The notes under the pieces were generated by a model. That model had not been told where the DNA came from, searched no databases, and saw only the letters and a program-made list of their open reading frames with translations. A stretch of DNA of 64,000 bases from Riptortus pedestris (taxonomy: Eukaryota > Arthropoda > Insecta > Hemiptera > Alydidae), in contig CM032230.1 of NCBI GenBank assembly GCA_019009955.1, forward strand, positions 6,324,501 through 6,388,500, read 5' to 3'. Below, in pieces: positions 40,231 to 52,159 of this stretch. The position numbers and the translations under genes were made by a program. The number at the start of each line of letters is the position of its first letter. Position 1 is the stretch's first letter.

Positions 40231-40990
40231 ACTTATTGGAATATGACACGCTGATGATTTCATCTAGCGATCTAATCTCCATTTCTCCCGTACTAAAATG
40301 CCTCAGTAAACAGGAATTAAAATGTGAGCTGGGAATGAGATATTTGGTGGCGAATGCTCAAAGTAAAAATCTGATGACTAGAAGTGGAAGTTTACGAAAG
40401 GCCGAAACCAAAGATATCCGTCACGAGGAGGCTGCGTAAACTAAGCAGATTTCCCACATGGTGGTGTAACACACTCGTGATCTCTCACCTCATACTCTCG
40501 GTTTGTATATCAAAAATCAAAAGTTTAACAAGTTTGGTTCTATAACATTTTATGATGAGACTCTAATAACGGATACCTCTTGAATTTTCTAATTCCCCAC
40601 CTATATAAAACAGAACTATTCCAAGTTCGATTTCAGCCAATAACAAATTATGATCTTTAGTGCTGACTGAAACGGCTAAATATCAAATAAACATTTTCGA
40701 GTAAAGAACGAAAAATCTTAATTGATGAAGTCATCACATGACGTATCTACTTGTATCTCATAAACTAATAGTTCAATGATAATTATATTTGTTATTTAAC
40801 CTAGGAATGAAGTAGTTCATGATATAACAGGATATTATTAATATAGCACCATACTTCTAGAGGATGTACTGATGGCCGAAAAATATAATATGGAAATACC
40901 TCGGTTAATGTTCAATATAGAGAAAACATATAAACAATAACATTTAAAGAAAATTACATTTGACGAATTTTTCCTAAAACGCGTTGGATT
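40231..40990 (-). mobile_element. HINE-family copies, variant subtype
   Basis: The hairpin end at 40414 (TCCGTCACGAGGAGGCTGCG with AGCAGATTTCCCACATGG) is followed by TAACACACTCGTGATCTC and CTAATAACGG blocks of a second subtype. The left part (CCCACTTATTGGAATATGAC to 40410) recurs in reverse at 32508-32640 and in diverged form near 58870-59060 and 60410-60560. Confidence 0.55.
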
Positions 40991-41520
40991 CCTTAAGGGA
41001 ACCCTCCTGGTGCTTCGTTCCTTTAATAGATCCGGATAGTTTAGAATTACTTAAGCCGGTTATCCTAAGGAGGAGGACATCCTGGACGTCACAACAATTT
41101 GCAAAGCTACAATGGCTCCTAAGTGAATTGCATAAGGTAGATCGGGAACGCTTGGACGACCCTTGGAGGCGCGAAAGAAAATCATGCAGGTATAATAACC
41201 AATTGAAGTTAATGACTTCGGGGAAAAAATAAATAAATAAAGCCGTAAAAATGAAAAGAGGTTAAAACAATGACTGCAGCGAGCAAAGAAAAGCAGCCTA
41301 TGCAATATACATCCATCGTAATAATCGGCTATATTGCCTCATCAACAGTTGCCCGAGTCATTTAAGCCAGAAAAAATTTAATAACCGAATCAAATATCCA
41401 ATTATACTCTTCGACAGAGCAGCGTTATTTTTTAATAAAATTAATCTACGCCCCTTCACTCCTTATTAATAATATTCCTATTAAGGGAAAGCTTTCATTG
41501 AGTATTTACTCATTTTTCGA
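40991..41520. other. unassigned sequence with open frame
   Basis: The plus strand is open at 40984-41232, including FAKLQWLLSELHK and NNQLKLMTSGKK. A similar ending, FNDQLKLIGP, occurs at 49306-49560. This hints at a repeated element, but I recognise no domain. Confidence 0.3.
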
Positions 41521-41629
41521 TTATTTTTTTTTAAATCCGCTAAGATTCGTCTATCTTGGTCAATGGTTGACAAAAATAATGTCGAGTATTTCATATATTT
41601 TAATATATTCTATCGTCGAGATGGCCGTT

Positions 41630-41830
41630 AAAATTTCTATAGATTAATGGTTTGATTGTTAACAAACTAAATACTTAAGGATTTCTTGTAAACCTAAAGA
41701 TCAAGTTGGTTAATGGTTGAAATCGAGTCCAGAGGAGAGGGGGGGGGGTAACAAATTTGAAATATATCCAATTTTATGACTCGGATAGAAAAATTTAAAA
41801 AAATTCAATCTTGTTAGAAATGTAATATTA
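41630..41830 (+). mobile_element. HINE internal fragment
   Basis: GATCAAGTTGGTTAATGGTTG, a run of G, GAAATATATCCAATTTTATG and CAATCTTGTTAGAAATG are diverged HINE interior blocks. Confidence 0.5.
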
Positions 41831-41903
41831 TTATTGGGGAGGTTTATGCTCAGATAAATGGAGGAAAATCCAACCGATGTGAAGTTTTTAATCATGGCAT
41901 GTG

Positions 41904-42357
41904 TTAAGGGGAATTTAAAAATTCTTGCACAATGCTCCCAGTATCAAGAAGTTCCTGTGCTTCTTCTATAATATCTATCGGCAGATTTAAATTATTGGTG
42001 CCTGCAATTGTGGTTTGAACTTACTATAATAGCCGAAACTGTGGCAGACTTCAGTTTGTATACATCTTTAAAGTCGACAGCTAATTCTTGGTATTTTCTA
42101 AATTTTTCGGTATAGGATTTGCGAATATTCTCATCATTGGATACTGCAATGTCAATAATATCAGCAGTCTTATTGATCTTGTCAGTAATGAGAATATCCG
42201 GTTTGTTATGGTGCACAGTATGACCAGTTATCATCGCTTCGTCCCAATACATCTATAAATGATCTTTTTCTAATAAATGTTGGGAATTATAACGATAATA
42301 TGCAACCTTCCTGCCTACGATCCCGAATTTTTCTCCTGAATCTTGATGGTATACTTT
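41904..42357 (-). pseudogene. LINE ORF2 C-terminal relic
   Basis: The minus strand gives MAKVYHQDSGEKFGIVGRKV, AYYRYNSQHLLEKDHL, a stop, then MYWDEAMITGHTVHHNKPDI, LITDKINKTADIIDIAVSND and KYQELAVDFKDVYK. After a frameshift it continues TNNLNLPIDIIEEAQELL to a stop at 41904. The MAKVYHQ, NKPD(I), IDIAV-D and EK-KY-LA motifs are those at the extreme C-terminus of a common class of animal retroelement polyproteins. One stop and one frameshift make it a relic. Confidence 0.75.
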
Positions 42358-42387
42358 TGCCATATTGTTGTGCCTTCGTTAGTATTT

Positions 42388-42548
42388 ATTACTATTGTCC
42401 ACTTTTTGCTACTTTGGCTAATTAGGACGGGTTATCTACAGTTCACCACCCTTCTCTAGCCGGGATGGGGCTAAGGCTTTATATTTAGTCACTAAAAAAA
42501 TTCCTATTGCCCAGGCGGGAATCGAATTCGATACTCTTGGTTTACAAG
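42388..42548 (-). mobile_element. tRNA-derived SINE, head truncated
   Basis: GTCCACTTTTTGCTACTTTG, ACGGGTTATCTACAG, CTAGCCGGGATGGG and CCCAGGCGGGAATCGAATTC match the family. It lies just upstream of the LINE relic. Confidence 0.8.
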
Positions 42549-42628
42549 GCCTTTTAGAATTATATTATACTACAATTGATGTTCTATATAATTTTGCTCT
42601 AACTAAAATATTATTCCAGTCATTTGTA

Positions 42629-43230
42629 TTTTAGCAGATTTCCCTCTAAGAGATCAGCTACTGAGGTTGCACTTATGATGAGATTTTGGGAAATTGTCAA
42701 AATGAGGTTCACTCAAAACTATATAATATGTATATATAAAAATATAATCTCTCAAGTGGTCGGAATTTTGTCTGATATTTACCAAACTCAATTTTCAAAC
42801 GTTTTAGTACTACTGAAGATCATGTTCCTTAACGGCTGGAATCGAACAAGGGTGGCCGGGGATTAGAGGGGAATTTTGAAAATTCGTAAAATCATTAGTT
42901 ATTACAAGTCCGACGGAATTATTGTATAACATAAATATTTGCAAATTTAATTTCCTATAAATTGGTTGAACTTTTTTTTTCCAGGAAGTTCAATATTTAC
43001 TGGGGTAATGGTATCTCTTAGTTTAAGCCTTCAGCAAGTGTCTACTTCTACTCATCCGATATTCCCTTTAAGCATCTCAAGTCCAACTAAAATTTCAATT
43101 CCTGTTTATATAGGTTCCTTATTGCGGACGAAGCAGAGTTTAGGTGGTGTATTCAGATCATAAATTTACCAAATTCCAGTTAGTGGGAAATCTGCCTAGT
43201 TTATGCAGCCTCTGCCTGAGGAACATTTTT
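42629..43230 (+). mobile_element. HINE/Helentron-like element, both ends present
   Basis: Starts TTTTAGCAGATTTCCC with a diverged palindrome, runs through GAGGTTGCACTTATGATG, a short TA-rich tract and a G-rich block, and ends GTGGGAAATCTGCCTAGTTT with TGCAGCCTCTGCCTGAGG. It is an older copy of the standard structure. Confidence 0.65.
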
Positions 43231-44400
43231 ATTTCGGAATGATGCCGGATCCTAGACATTAATAATAAAGAAGCATGTCAATTTTGTATGCAATGGAATA
43301 AGAAAAGTATAAAGAGACAGAATAAGAAAATGTTCAATGAAAGGCTGAATGTACCGTTACTCGATTAATATTGGAAAACCCTTTAAGGTTGAAGGCTATT
43401 GGCTCAGCTGTTCATTATTCCAGTTAACTACAATATGCAAACAGAAAGTACTGTAATTGACTTGATATCCCTGAGGCTGGTGTAGCAGAATAATGTGTGT
43501 GGGGGACTATCCGTTACAATCCCATGGGTGGGTGCAAGTGGGTGCATTTGCCCTAGATACTACAGCTGTAGGCAGATTCCTGTGAAGCCAATTATATTTC
43601 TGGCATTGATTCAATGACATATAAAAAGTCAGTCAGAAGGTGAGTAAAATAAGCAGATTTCCCACCTGCTAGAATTTTTGAATAAGGTCCTGACTGTCAC
43701 GAAAATTCCTAAACTACTCAAAGTTTATATTATATAATACGCCTTCGCAAGATTGACAATATAATGTAATCTCTTCCTGTTAATTGAAGGATGCAATTTG
43801 TCAGGAAGGAATTAGAACAGAGTAATAACCGAGGCCATAAATATAAAACATAATGGCAAAGCAATTACATGAGATGATTGATTAGAAATTGGAGAAGGGA
43901 AGAAGCGTTTTTGCTTTCATCGTTAATGGATACTGGAGAAAGTACTAGGGTTAATAGCGCAATAGGATGTATTACTAACTGGAAATACTGGAATCTCCAG
44001 AAGTGTTCCCTGCAAGCTCTGTTTCTCACGTACCAAACAGCCTGTTCAACATTTCTGCATTCATTCATTAAACTGTTGGTGGGAGTGTTTAGAAAAGAAG
44101 TATACCGATGCTGCGTCAATAAACACATTTCCAGTGTGTATAACAGCTTCAGGTGAAAATCTCAAGACCAGGGGGATATGACCCTGTACTCGAGCGGAAG
44201 GTAATAATAGACAAATTGCCAATTGAAACGGAAGGTCAACCAATAGAGAAAAACATCAAATGATTATTAAAACCAATTTTATTTCTCTACTAGTTTCGCG
44301 TCCACATATCACCTCATCAGGAGAAAATAGAACACTAATAGGTAATTACAACAACGACTACATCATCTCTTTCCAGTAGTTGTGCCAGGCAAAAAATGGC
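43231..44400. other. upstream region, mostly unassigned
   Basis: Contains a HINE end remnant near 43648 (AAGCAGATTTCCCACCTG) and the CTGATGAG repeat tail (reverse) at 44255-44330. A minus-strand frame from 44243 begins MVDLPFQLAICLLLP and could be read as a signal peptide (see findings). Nothing is certain. Confidence 0.3.
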
Positions 44401-44404
44401 TTAC

Positions 44405-45118
44405 AAAATAAAAAATTCATCACGCCGAGGCTGCTTAATCTAAGCAGATTTCCCACCTAAAGTTTTACAGTAAACAAATTTACATACTGGTAAGACCTAA
44501 CACCACCGTGAATATTAAGTGAATAAATTAAACTGTAATGAGAAATCTTTCAGTAAACTTTAGTAAACTCCCAACGGAAAGCGACTGACTTGTAAATAAA
44601 TAGTTCAGCCAACCTTTCGCAGCTAAATGGATAGAGGGACATATTCTTCACTGGAAAGAAAACCAATTACTGAATTATATTGGAATATAACATATTAAAT
44701 TTATTGACACTATTTACTACTCCATATATGGTAATTTATAATGAAATCAGAATAATTTTTATCTCAATTACTCAAGGATAAATTATAATTGAACAAAACT
44801 TTACTTTAGAATTATATTTTAATTTACAAATTGAGTAAAATATAATTACTTAATGTCTTTAATCTCTGTTTTCTTATTGATCACCTTTTTTCTAATATCC
44901 ATATTCTCTTCTTTTTTTCATATTATATATGAAATGAAGAAAATGGTGTTCAGTCATTAGCAGTTTGTTGCTTTCGGTATTCAGTAAACCCCCACGTCTA
45001 CTCCACTGTTTATTAGAAAAGGCATAGAGAGCATATGGCGAGTTGACATCGGGTGGGTGTCATACCAGAAGGCGGGATATCTGCTTAGTCCACGCAGCAC
45101 CTGTGTGAAGGACATTTA
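44405..45118. mobile_element. HINE pieces, two hairpin ends facing outward
   Basis: The left end is TTCATCACGCCGAGGCTGCT with AAGCAGATTTCCCACC. The right end near 45060-45118 is GGATATCTGCTTAGTCCACG with GCACCTGTGTGAAGGAC. Interior orientation switches near 44930. Structure resembles the inverted composite at 21933-23400 but is more diverged. Confidence 0.5.
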
Positions 45119-45299
45119 GCATTATCCTTAATCATAAGCCTTCGTAAGTGACGGAATAGTTCATTGAGGATTTGTTGTCTTGGTGATGAATGTTTTTGGG
45201 TTAAGTTTGACGGTGCATAGGTATAAGATCGACCTGGTATTCGATGGTGCTTTTGGGGTAAGTATGACAGTAGCTATAGCTTGCAGCCTGGTACTTTTC

Positions 45300-45620
45300 C
45301 CCATTCAGATTGTGTAGTCCATTGAAGATGGCTCGCTGCGTGACCGACCGGACACCCCCAGGGCGTAGCTAACCCACCGGCCGCCGACGGATGCTCTCAC
45401 TAAATAGAAATAAGTCACAAAGCTGAGAGCTAACAAAGCAAAACCAATTACCCGACAGGAGTCTACCGTTAGCCACCTCCGCCGTGTTTATGATCGGCCG
45501 TCATAGCTCTGCCATTGTGTTTCTTGATTCACGACCGCTCTCCTCTGCGCATGCGTGCATTATCTCATTAGCTCTGCCTTAACTGTATCGGGACTGACGC
45601 GCAGATGGGGGTCAGTATAA
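45300..45620. promoter_or_regulatory. CpG-rich island, possible promoter or enhancer
   Basis: Much GC- and CpG-richer than its surroundings (GACCGACCGGACACCCCCAG, CCACCGGCCGCCGACGG). It includes CTGCGCATGCGTGC, close to the NRF-1 palindrome, and several CRE-free CG clusters. No frame of useful length or transposon terminus was found. It lies 5.3 kb upstream of the first identified furrowed exon, so a 5' exon or promoter is possible but unproven. Confidence 0.3.
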
Positions 45621-46103
45621 GGGGATCCTTAGATTTGGAATTGATAGCCGAAAGGCCTTTCTTTAGAAACATATACTAATCATGAAGTCCGGAACGCAGG
45701 GATTGGGTCAACTTACCAGAGATTTAGAACGTGGTAACCCACTACTGATCTCATCTCACTATATATTCCGTAGTTCCATACAAAAATCCCATGAATAGAA
45801 CGGGTCTGAGGAATAACTGAAACAAGGAAATACGAATAACTCGCTTAATATGTGTGTTACAAAAAAAAATGACGGACGTTTTCTTCATTCTCCCAATAGA
45901 GCCAAAATGCTTTAAAAGAACTTATGATATCAGGTTCGCCATTCAAGCCTGTCGCCCAAGATGGATCTCATGATCTCATTGGTAACGCTTCACGTTTCAA
46001 TGTCTGTTGATGGTTTAAAATATTTACGTTTGTACCTTACTAAAGAAACTGTTAAATTGACGAGCCTTTCGCTGGTCTCAGCTAACAAGCATGGGCAGTA
46101 GTT

Positions 46104-46923
46104 AAAAAGTCTGTCACGCAGGTGCTGCGTAAACTAAGCAGATTTCCCACACGAAGATTTACAATAGAGAAATATACATACAGGTAACACTACCGTGAAT
46201 GCTCAGTAAAGAGTAAATGTACAAAAAAAGGCTGAAGCAGGCAAGCCAACCTCGTAGCGCTGCATAGATAGACCGAAAAAACAAACAATTAATGAAATAT
46301 ATTTGAATATGACATATTAATTTTATTGAAAACAATTTACTAAAGCTAGTGGTGTAATTTGTAATGAATCAGAATCAGTTTTATCTCAATCACTCAAATT
46401 TTAGTAATTCAAAAACAAAAGAAGGGGGTGGGGTCAACAGAAAGTATTTGCATATATCTCACAAAGTAAAAATTTAATGAAAACAATATTTGGAATTTAG
46501 GCTTCAATTAATATTTTATTATATAACAGAGCATTATTTATGTAACACTAGTAGAAATGGGGGTTTACTGAAGGCTGAAAACTGAAAAATGCAAATATCT
46601 CAGTTAATACTCGTATTCAAGATAGAGAATAAATGTATATAACATCATTTATAGTTTATTTAATGTTCAATAAGATTGATTCTTTCTATACACTTTTTCG
46701 ATCCGACTTATAGTAACGGAAATATTTCGAATTTTTAAAAATTCTCCCCCTCTAAACCCCTCCCCCTGGTCCGATTTCAGCCGTTAACGAACTTGATCTT
46801 TCTTTTTACATAAAATGACTAAATATCGAGTTTGGTAACGATTAAACAAAAATTGCGACCGCTAGAGAGGTAACAGACAAATATACAGATAGATAGATTT
46901 CCCTTAGGGGAAATCTGCTAAAA
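46104..46923 (-). mobile_element. HINE/Helentron-like element, complete with internal deletion
   Basis: The left end is AAAAAGTCTGTCACGCAGGT with GCTGCGTAAACTAAGCAG. The interior holds two internal units. The right end is GATTTCCCTTAGGGGAAATC with TGCTAAAA. The block between the AT tract and the palindrome, about 100 bp in other copies, is missing. Confidence 0.8.
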
Positions 46924-47039
46924 CGAGAGCAACATGTTACGTCAAACTCCTGATTCTTACATTTTTTGATGAAGATATTAATTGCTTTGCATGTATTATT
47001 ATTATTACTATTAGCAGAGTAGATTGTACTCTCGATCCA

Positions 47040-47370
47040 ACCTAGTGGATGACGAAAATAAGGCTTGTTATAAATTATATTCATATACTAAACGAGGTAC
47101 ATGAATTTTTTAGTTTTCGGCTTTCAGAAAACCCCCACTTCTACTCTTGCCAAACTAAAAATAAAAATATATAAGCATTAAGAGAGTTATTCTCGCTTTC
47201 TTATTTTCAGCCTTGAAAAACACCCTCCCCCTCTTCTACTCATCTTTTTTTTTTTTTGCATACAAATAAAGAATACGTGGTGAGAGTAGATCACAAGTGT
47301 GTTATACCAAAATGTGGGAAATCTATTTAGCGCCAGTGCGTGACGAACTTTATTTCAATATGAACTAGTC
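47040..47370 (+). mobile_element. HINE fragment
   Basis: GATGACGAAAATAAGGCTTG at the left and GTGGGAAATCTATTTAGCGC with CAGTGCGTGACGAAC at the right. The interior is reduced to two C-rich blocks. Confidence 0.5.
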
Positions 47371-48560
47371 GAGATATCTGGGATAAAAATTACTTTTAAA
47401 GTGAATCATCGAGAAGCACATGATTTTTAAAACGATCGTAGGTGACTAGCGTCTTTAAATGAACACGTAACGTCCAAAAGAGGAAGAAGCGAAAGGGTCT
47501 ATTTTTGGCATGTTATTGTTACGTCAGTGATTCGTTAGCACGATTAACACTCTAATAGAGTCGTATTGCATAAGGTGGCGTGCTAAAACAATGCTGCTGA
47601 TCTGGGCAGGACCACCTTGCTAGTCAGAAGCTAAGCTCTGACTGAACCTCCGTGCTAATACAATAGCTCACACCACAATAGCTGTGGACATCATTATCTC
47701 GGGGGTAGTTAGGAAGTGTTGTGACAGGAACAACTTATGGGTTAACGTAAAAAAGATCACGAACTTATGACCACTGCATTGACACAGTTGGCATCGATTA
47801 ATTCGTCAGAAGGACCTTCCAATAATAAACATTTCATATTAAATCCTTCAAAACATTGAATGGGACAAAGTCCAAACGTAGTACCATCTCCAAGTCCTTG
47901 TTCCTCTCTTAATAATGACGACCGTAAACTATAGTTGGTATTAAAGTAGTGCGTAGTACATCCCATTATAAATTAGACTTTAGTGTTCTGAAAATGATTA
48001 AAACTGGCTGTTAACTCTATCCTGAAAGCGTCAAAAATACAAACAACTCTGATTTCCTTCTAAAGGTATTTTCATTTTTTTTTAATTAGCTCCAGGGAAA
48101 CTACTGATTGAACATATTAGGGAAGCATAGCTATTGAACTTGTACTCATGATGCGATTTCGTACTTGTTCAGAATTCATCGTCCCTACCTAGAAGAAATT
48201 TTTAAAAATATATATACAAAAATACAATCAAGTTCGTTAATGTCTGCCATTGGAGCTACTATGTGAGTTATATGCAAATATATTCCATCTGACGACAATT
48301 AGTATTTTACGAGAGAGGAATCAAAAATTCGGTAATCTCCATTAAGATTGGGATCAAAAAAAGCTACACTTATAATTTTTAATAGAAATGATTTATGCAT
48401 TTTTTATGTTTTTCTCATTAACCAAGATGTTTGCATTATTTTACTTGTCAGCCTTAAGTGCATCCTTACTTCCATCTATTTGACATTAGAAATATGCCAA
48501 TATACTACGAATCCACTTAATCAATATGTATTATAAAAGGGAGTGTCCAATGTGCGTGCA
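47371..48560. other. upstream region, unassigned
   Basis: A minus-strand frame of 69 codons at 47757-47966 (TTFGLCPIQCFEGFNMK) is not recognised. HINE-like words occur near 48130-48250 and 48410. No supported gene. Confidence 0.3.
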
Positions 48561-48569
48561 GCTATAACT

Positions 48570-48960
48570 CAGAAATGAGGGAGTTATATGGTGTGGTAAC
48601 CCTGGTCATGAAGGAGGTTCCATTTCTGATGAGGAGGGTGTCGGAATGGGAGTTATTATTTTTACCATTTAAAGCAACTTTTGTTGTATACACTTTTGTC
48701 ATACCGAAGTGTAAACAACATATATGCTAAAAAGAATAGACTATTTTAAAGGTCAGAAAAGATTAAACTGAACTCAACAAAGCTCAGTATGTGGGTGGGC
48801 ATTCACGCTTTCTCGATTATAATCTACATTGACATTATTAGAAACTGAAGTGGAGTGGGGGTTATAAGAAGGTATGAAATGCAAAATCGCCATATTAGGT
48901 TTCCTATTAGTTTTTTGGTAAACAAGTACTTGACCTAAGTTGTTTATTTTTTTACGGGGA
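48570..48960 (+). mobile_element. Helitron internal fragment
   Basis: TTTAAAGCAACTTTTGTTGT, TCATACCGAAGTGTAAAC, GAGTGGGGGTTATAAGAAGG and TAGGTTTCCTATTAGTTTTT match one internal unit of the Helitron at 16208-17155. Confidence 0.6.
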
Positions 48961-49059
48961 GGGGGGGGGAGGTTCGAAGTCTTATTATGTCATAAAACCA
49001 ATGATGCTCTACAATTGTTGTTCTGTGCACTTTGCTCATAATTAAAGTATTAAGCGAGT

Positions 49060-49342
49060 TATATTGGTTCTTTCTTGTTTTCAGTATTCAGCCCCCTTCC
49101 TAGGGTTCACCCCCACCCGGCCCTACTACTCATTAGTTCATTACAGAAAAATAGAGAGTTGTTGGCGAGGTAACATCTTGAGTGTGTCAAACCAGCAGGT
49201 GGGAAATATGCTTAGTTTACGCAGCTCCTGCGTGACGGAATGTTCTATATTTTATACAGGGTGTGAACTGACGAACTCAGCGTGGTATTTTAGCAGGTAT
49301 GAAATATGCTTAGTTTACGCAGCTCCTGCGTGACGGAATGTT
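49060..49342 (+). mobile_element. HINE fragment with duplicated hairpin end
   Basis: GGAAATATGCTTAGTTTACG followed by CAGCTCCTGCGTGACGGAAT occurs twice, ending at about 49243 and 49342. The two copies are almost identical, indicating a recent local duplication. Confidence 0.7.
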
Positions 49343-50465
49343 GTTTTAGTTTGTTCTTTTCAAGCTGTTGTATTTTCTTTTCTCGATATACGAAAATGAT
49401 ATATAGTAGTTATACCTTTAATGATGGTTGTGCTGAAGATGCTACCCTTGAAGAACGCAATCGGATTCGCCGATACGAACCACTACCGACCCATTCCCTT
49501 TCAAAGACGGCAAAGAAAACGATTTACTTTAATGATCAATTAAAGTTAATTGGCCCATAAAGAGTAAAAGATATGGAGGAGGTGATTATTTTCGGCGGGC
49601 CTATTACGACCGAAGGATGAGATGGATTAGCAGTCAACGCAATATATCCTTCGCAGGCCATTTTGCACTTTTTGCATCATCAAAACAGAACCGACTTGGT
49701 AATAACTTTAATTGCTTCGAAAGAAAGTAAAATTGCCGAAAGGGGTTAACAATTATATTTTCCAGGGAAAAAGATGCGCATGACGAACAAATTCTGATCA
49801 TGCATTGGTAATATTTATTGTTTTTGAAGTCTGACGAGCTAAAAATTAGATTTTAGTGTGTCATGGTTCAAGAAACGATTTTTACACGTTTATATGCCTG
49901 TTCTGAATGTTAATTCGGCAATGACCTGGTTAGCTCCACCCCGACTAGAATAATGTTTAGAATACGTCAATTTCTCAAAATTGGGAGTTTCCCGTTCCCA
50001 TAAAGACAAAATTAATGATTAAAGAAAACATATGAAACTATTAAAAGTTTTTTTTTATACCCTTAAACGTATCTCAAATGAAAGTATGGCCTCAAGATAT
50101 CGTCCATTCTATAACCAAAATACTATATTTCTTTGGATTGCTAGTGTGATTTTGGTTGAAGGAAGACAAGGCTGTCCTTTCCTAAGTATCTAAATCACGG
50201 CACTGGACAACTTTAACTATTCATGAATACCTTGAAAGTACTAACTCTTCCTAAAATGATATAGTATGAGTAATAGTTTACTATTTCCTTTATTAGCAAA
50301 TAAACATTAATACGAACAACAAGATGGGTTGTAACGCACTTTTGAAACGATATATAATAGCGAATGTATGTTCCTCTAAAACCACACACACCCATATCTG
50401 ATTTCTGCTATTAATCGGCTCCTCTTAGTTGTATTAAATGGATTTAGTAAAGATAGAAAATATAG
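49343..50465. other. upstream region, unassigned
   Basis: Includes an open frame ending FNDQLKLIGP at 49560 (compare 41232). Otherwise no recognised element. Confidence 0.3.
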
Positions 50466-50469
50466 TAAG

Positions 50470-50695
50470 TAAAGAATCCGAAAGACTGGCCCAGAAAATC
50501 AATTATGGTACACCAGGAGGAACTAAACACGTTGGCCGGAGGTGAAATGGCTTGATGACCTGTAGGAAGACCGGCGGAGGCTGGAAATCCGTAATTGAAA
50601 AATCTTGCTGAACTGAACGTATGCGCAAAATGGACAACAGTATTGGTGGCAGAGGTCAGGGTCGTGCAAGAACAGTAGCTGCTAGTAACTAAGTA
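50470..50695 (+). pseudogene. LINE ORF2 C-terminal relic
   Basis: Shifted plus-strand frames give RWLDDL, EDRRRLEIRN and WWQR-like words, following the RW-DD..EDLRRL-IRNW.....W pattern found at the end of many LINE reverse transcriptases. Short and heavily decayed. Confidence 0.4.
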
Positions 50696-50699
50696 AGGA

Positions 50700-51710
50700 T
50701 TATATATTTTTTTTATTTATCCAAAAAATTGATTAGTTTTTATTATTCAGATCATGGAGACATTTGAAAAATCAAAAGCACAACATTAAGCTATATTTTT
50801 CTCGTGAACAAGTTTCTAATATAAAAAAAAATAAACTTGAACTCAACAACGGCTGTTGAAAATTCATCAAGATTGAAAAAATCCAGTGAATGTGTGTTTC
50901 CACGTTCATTGCTGGTTTCTGATAACAGCTAATGATAAGATAGCACAATGAGGAATCGATTAAGCGATAACGGTAGGTGCTTTGGTATCGATAGTGAACT
51001 GGGAGCATCGAGTGAAAGGACACCTCATCCTTGACACACATTCGCCCATTGTGTGTCCTGCCTCTATCCCCCTGTCTGTCTGTCTGTCCTCTCTCTGTTA
51101 TTGTACCCCTTACTCCCTTATCCGTCTCCAGAGGGATATACCATTTCACTCTCCAATTAAAAAAAAAATATTCTCATAAAATCTAAAAAATAAGATAAAA
51201 TCTAATGTGAACCAGGTACCTAGTAGGATAATAAGAGGAAATCATGTAATATGAATATTGTATTAAGGGAACATAATCTAAAGTCAACAAGTACCAAACA
51301 GTTATATACTAATATTACCAGGACTTAATCTAATATGAACGTAGGACCCGACTCTATGCCTTGCAGAAAGCTTCCCGATTCCAAAAACGAAACCAATGAT
51401 GTGCAAATAAGTCAGATCCTTAGTACGAGCATTTGTATTAGTCCGTTCGCCATTCGTAACAGAACAATGCTTTTGTTAGCTTCCAGTACGTTTTGCTTGA
51501 GTTCGTATTAAGTTCTATTTGTGCTATTACAATAAATTACGAGAGATCTCATTTACTTTCCAAATGTTGGTAAAGGAGATATAAAGAAAGGAATAGTTAA
51601 ATGCTTTTAGCTGTCAACTAGAGAAATCTTCTTATTTTACGCAGACCTGCAAGTCAAACATTTTTCATTCAGTTGAATGATGCAAAAAATCTCATTTTTC
51701 TTTGAATGTG
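50700..51710. other. upstream region, unassigned
   Basis: A CTGTCTGTCTGT short tandem stretch near 51073 and a weak HINE end (CTTATTTTACGCAGACCTGC near 51630). The 125-codon minus-strand frame at 50772-51149 is low complexity and not convincing. Confidence 0.3.
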
Positions 51711-52080
51711 TTGGTCGGGGTGCACCTGTCTGTGTGTGTGTGCGTTTCCTGTTTGCGTAATACCGACGGATAGCAGCTCTGTTCCGATTACAACACAATT
51801 AGGCCTGCCATTGTGATTCAAAGGTGCGCGCCATTAATTGGCAAACTGAATAAAACTTTTACATTCTGTTCATCACTCCGGATGCCAAAAGGTTTTGAAA
51901 CCTGGAACTACATTGTCCGAACGAAAGTGCGTTTTATAATGCTTCTTGAAAAATGCGTGAGCTCCCGTGAAAGTTATTCTTCGGTCATTTCTATTGAAGA
52001 GTTGCGTTAATTACGTGAACTGCTTTCCCCCGGTCTACGTGGGCATTAGTAAAAGTTTCGTTTAATTTTATACCGTTACA
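51710..52080. other. unique, GC-balanced segment
   Basis: Starts with (GT)n at 51730. It has moderate GC and no transposon signature; a plus-strand frame of 65 codons at 51813 is not recognised. Could be conserved non-coding sequence. Confidence 0.3.
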
Positions 52081-52159
52081 AAACAAAGAGTTTATTAAGT
52101 TCAATGATACTTTACTTAGAGAAGAAACAAAGCCAAAGAAATATAAATATTAGAATTGG

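Noticed and set aside
43865..44156. Two ORFs of ~90 codons on opposite strands
   Set aside because: Mutually antisense, no domain on either strand, probably chance in repeat-derived sequence.
44255..44330. Hammerhead ribozyme-like words CTGATGAG...GCGAAAC (reverse strand; related copy at 6130-6180)
   Set aside because: The bases between CTGATGA and GAAA do not form a convincing stem II, and the other copy has CAAAAC instead of CGAAAC. More likely a retroelement 3' tail.
47600..47700. 5S rRNA or snRNA-like words (CAGAAGCTAAGCTCTGACTG)
   Set aside because: Surrounding sequence does not continue the 5S fold or promoter boxes; isolated similarity only.
50772..51149. 125-codon minus-strand ORF
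   Set aside because: Low-complexity TDRQ and cysteine-poor hydrophobic stretches over simple repeats; no recognisable domain.
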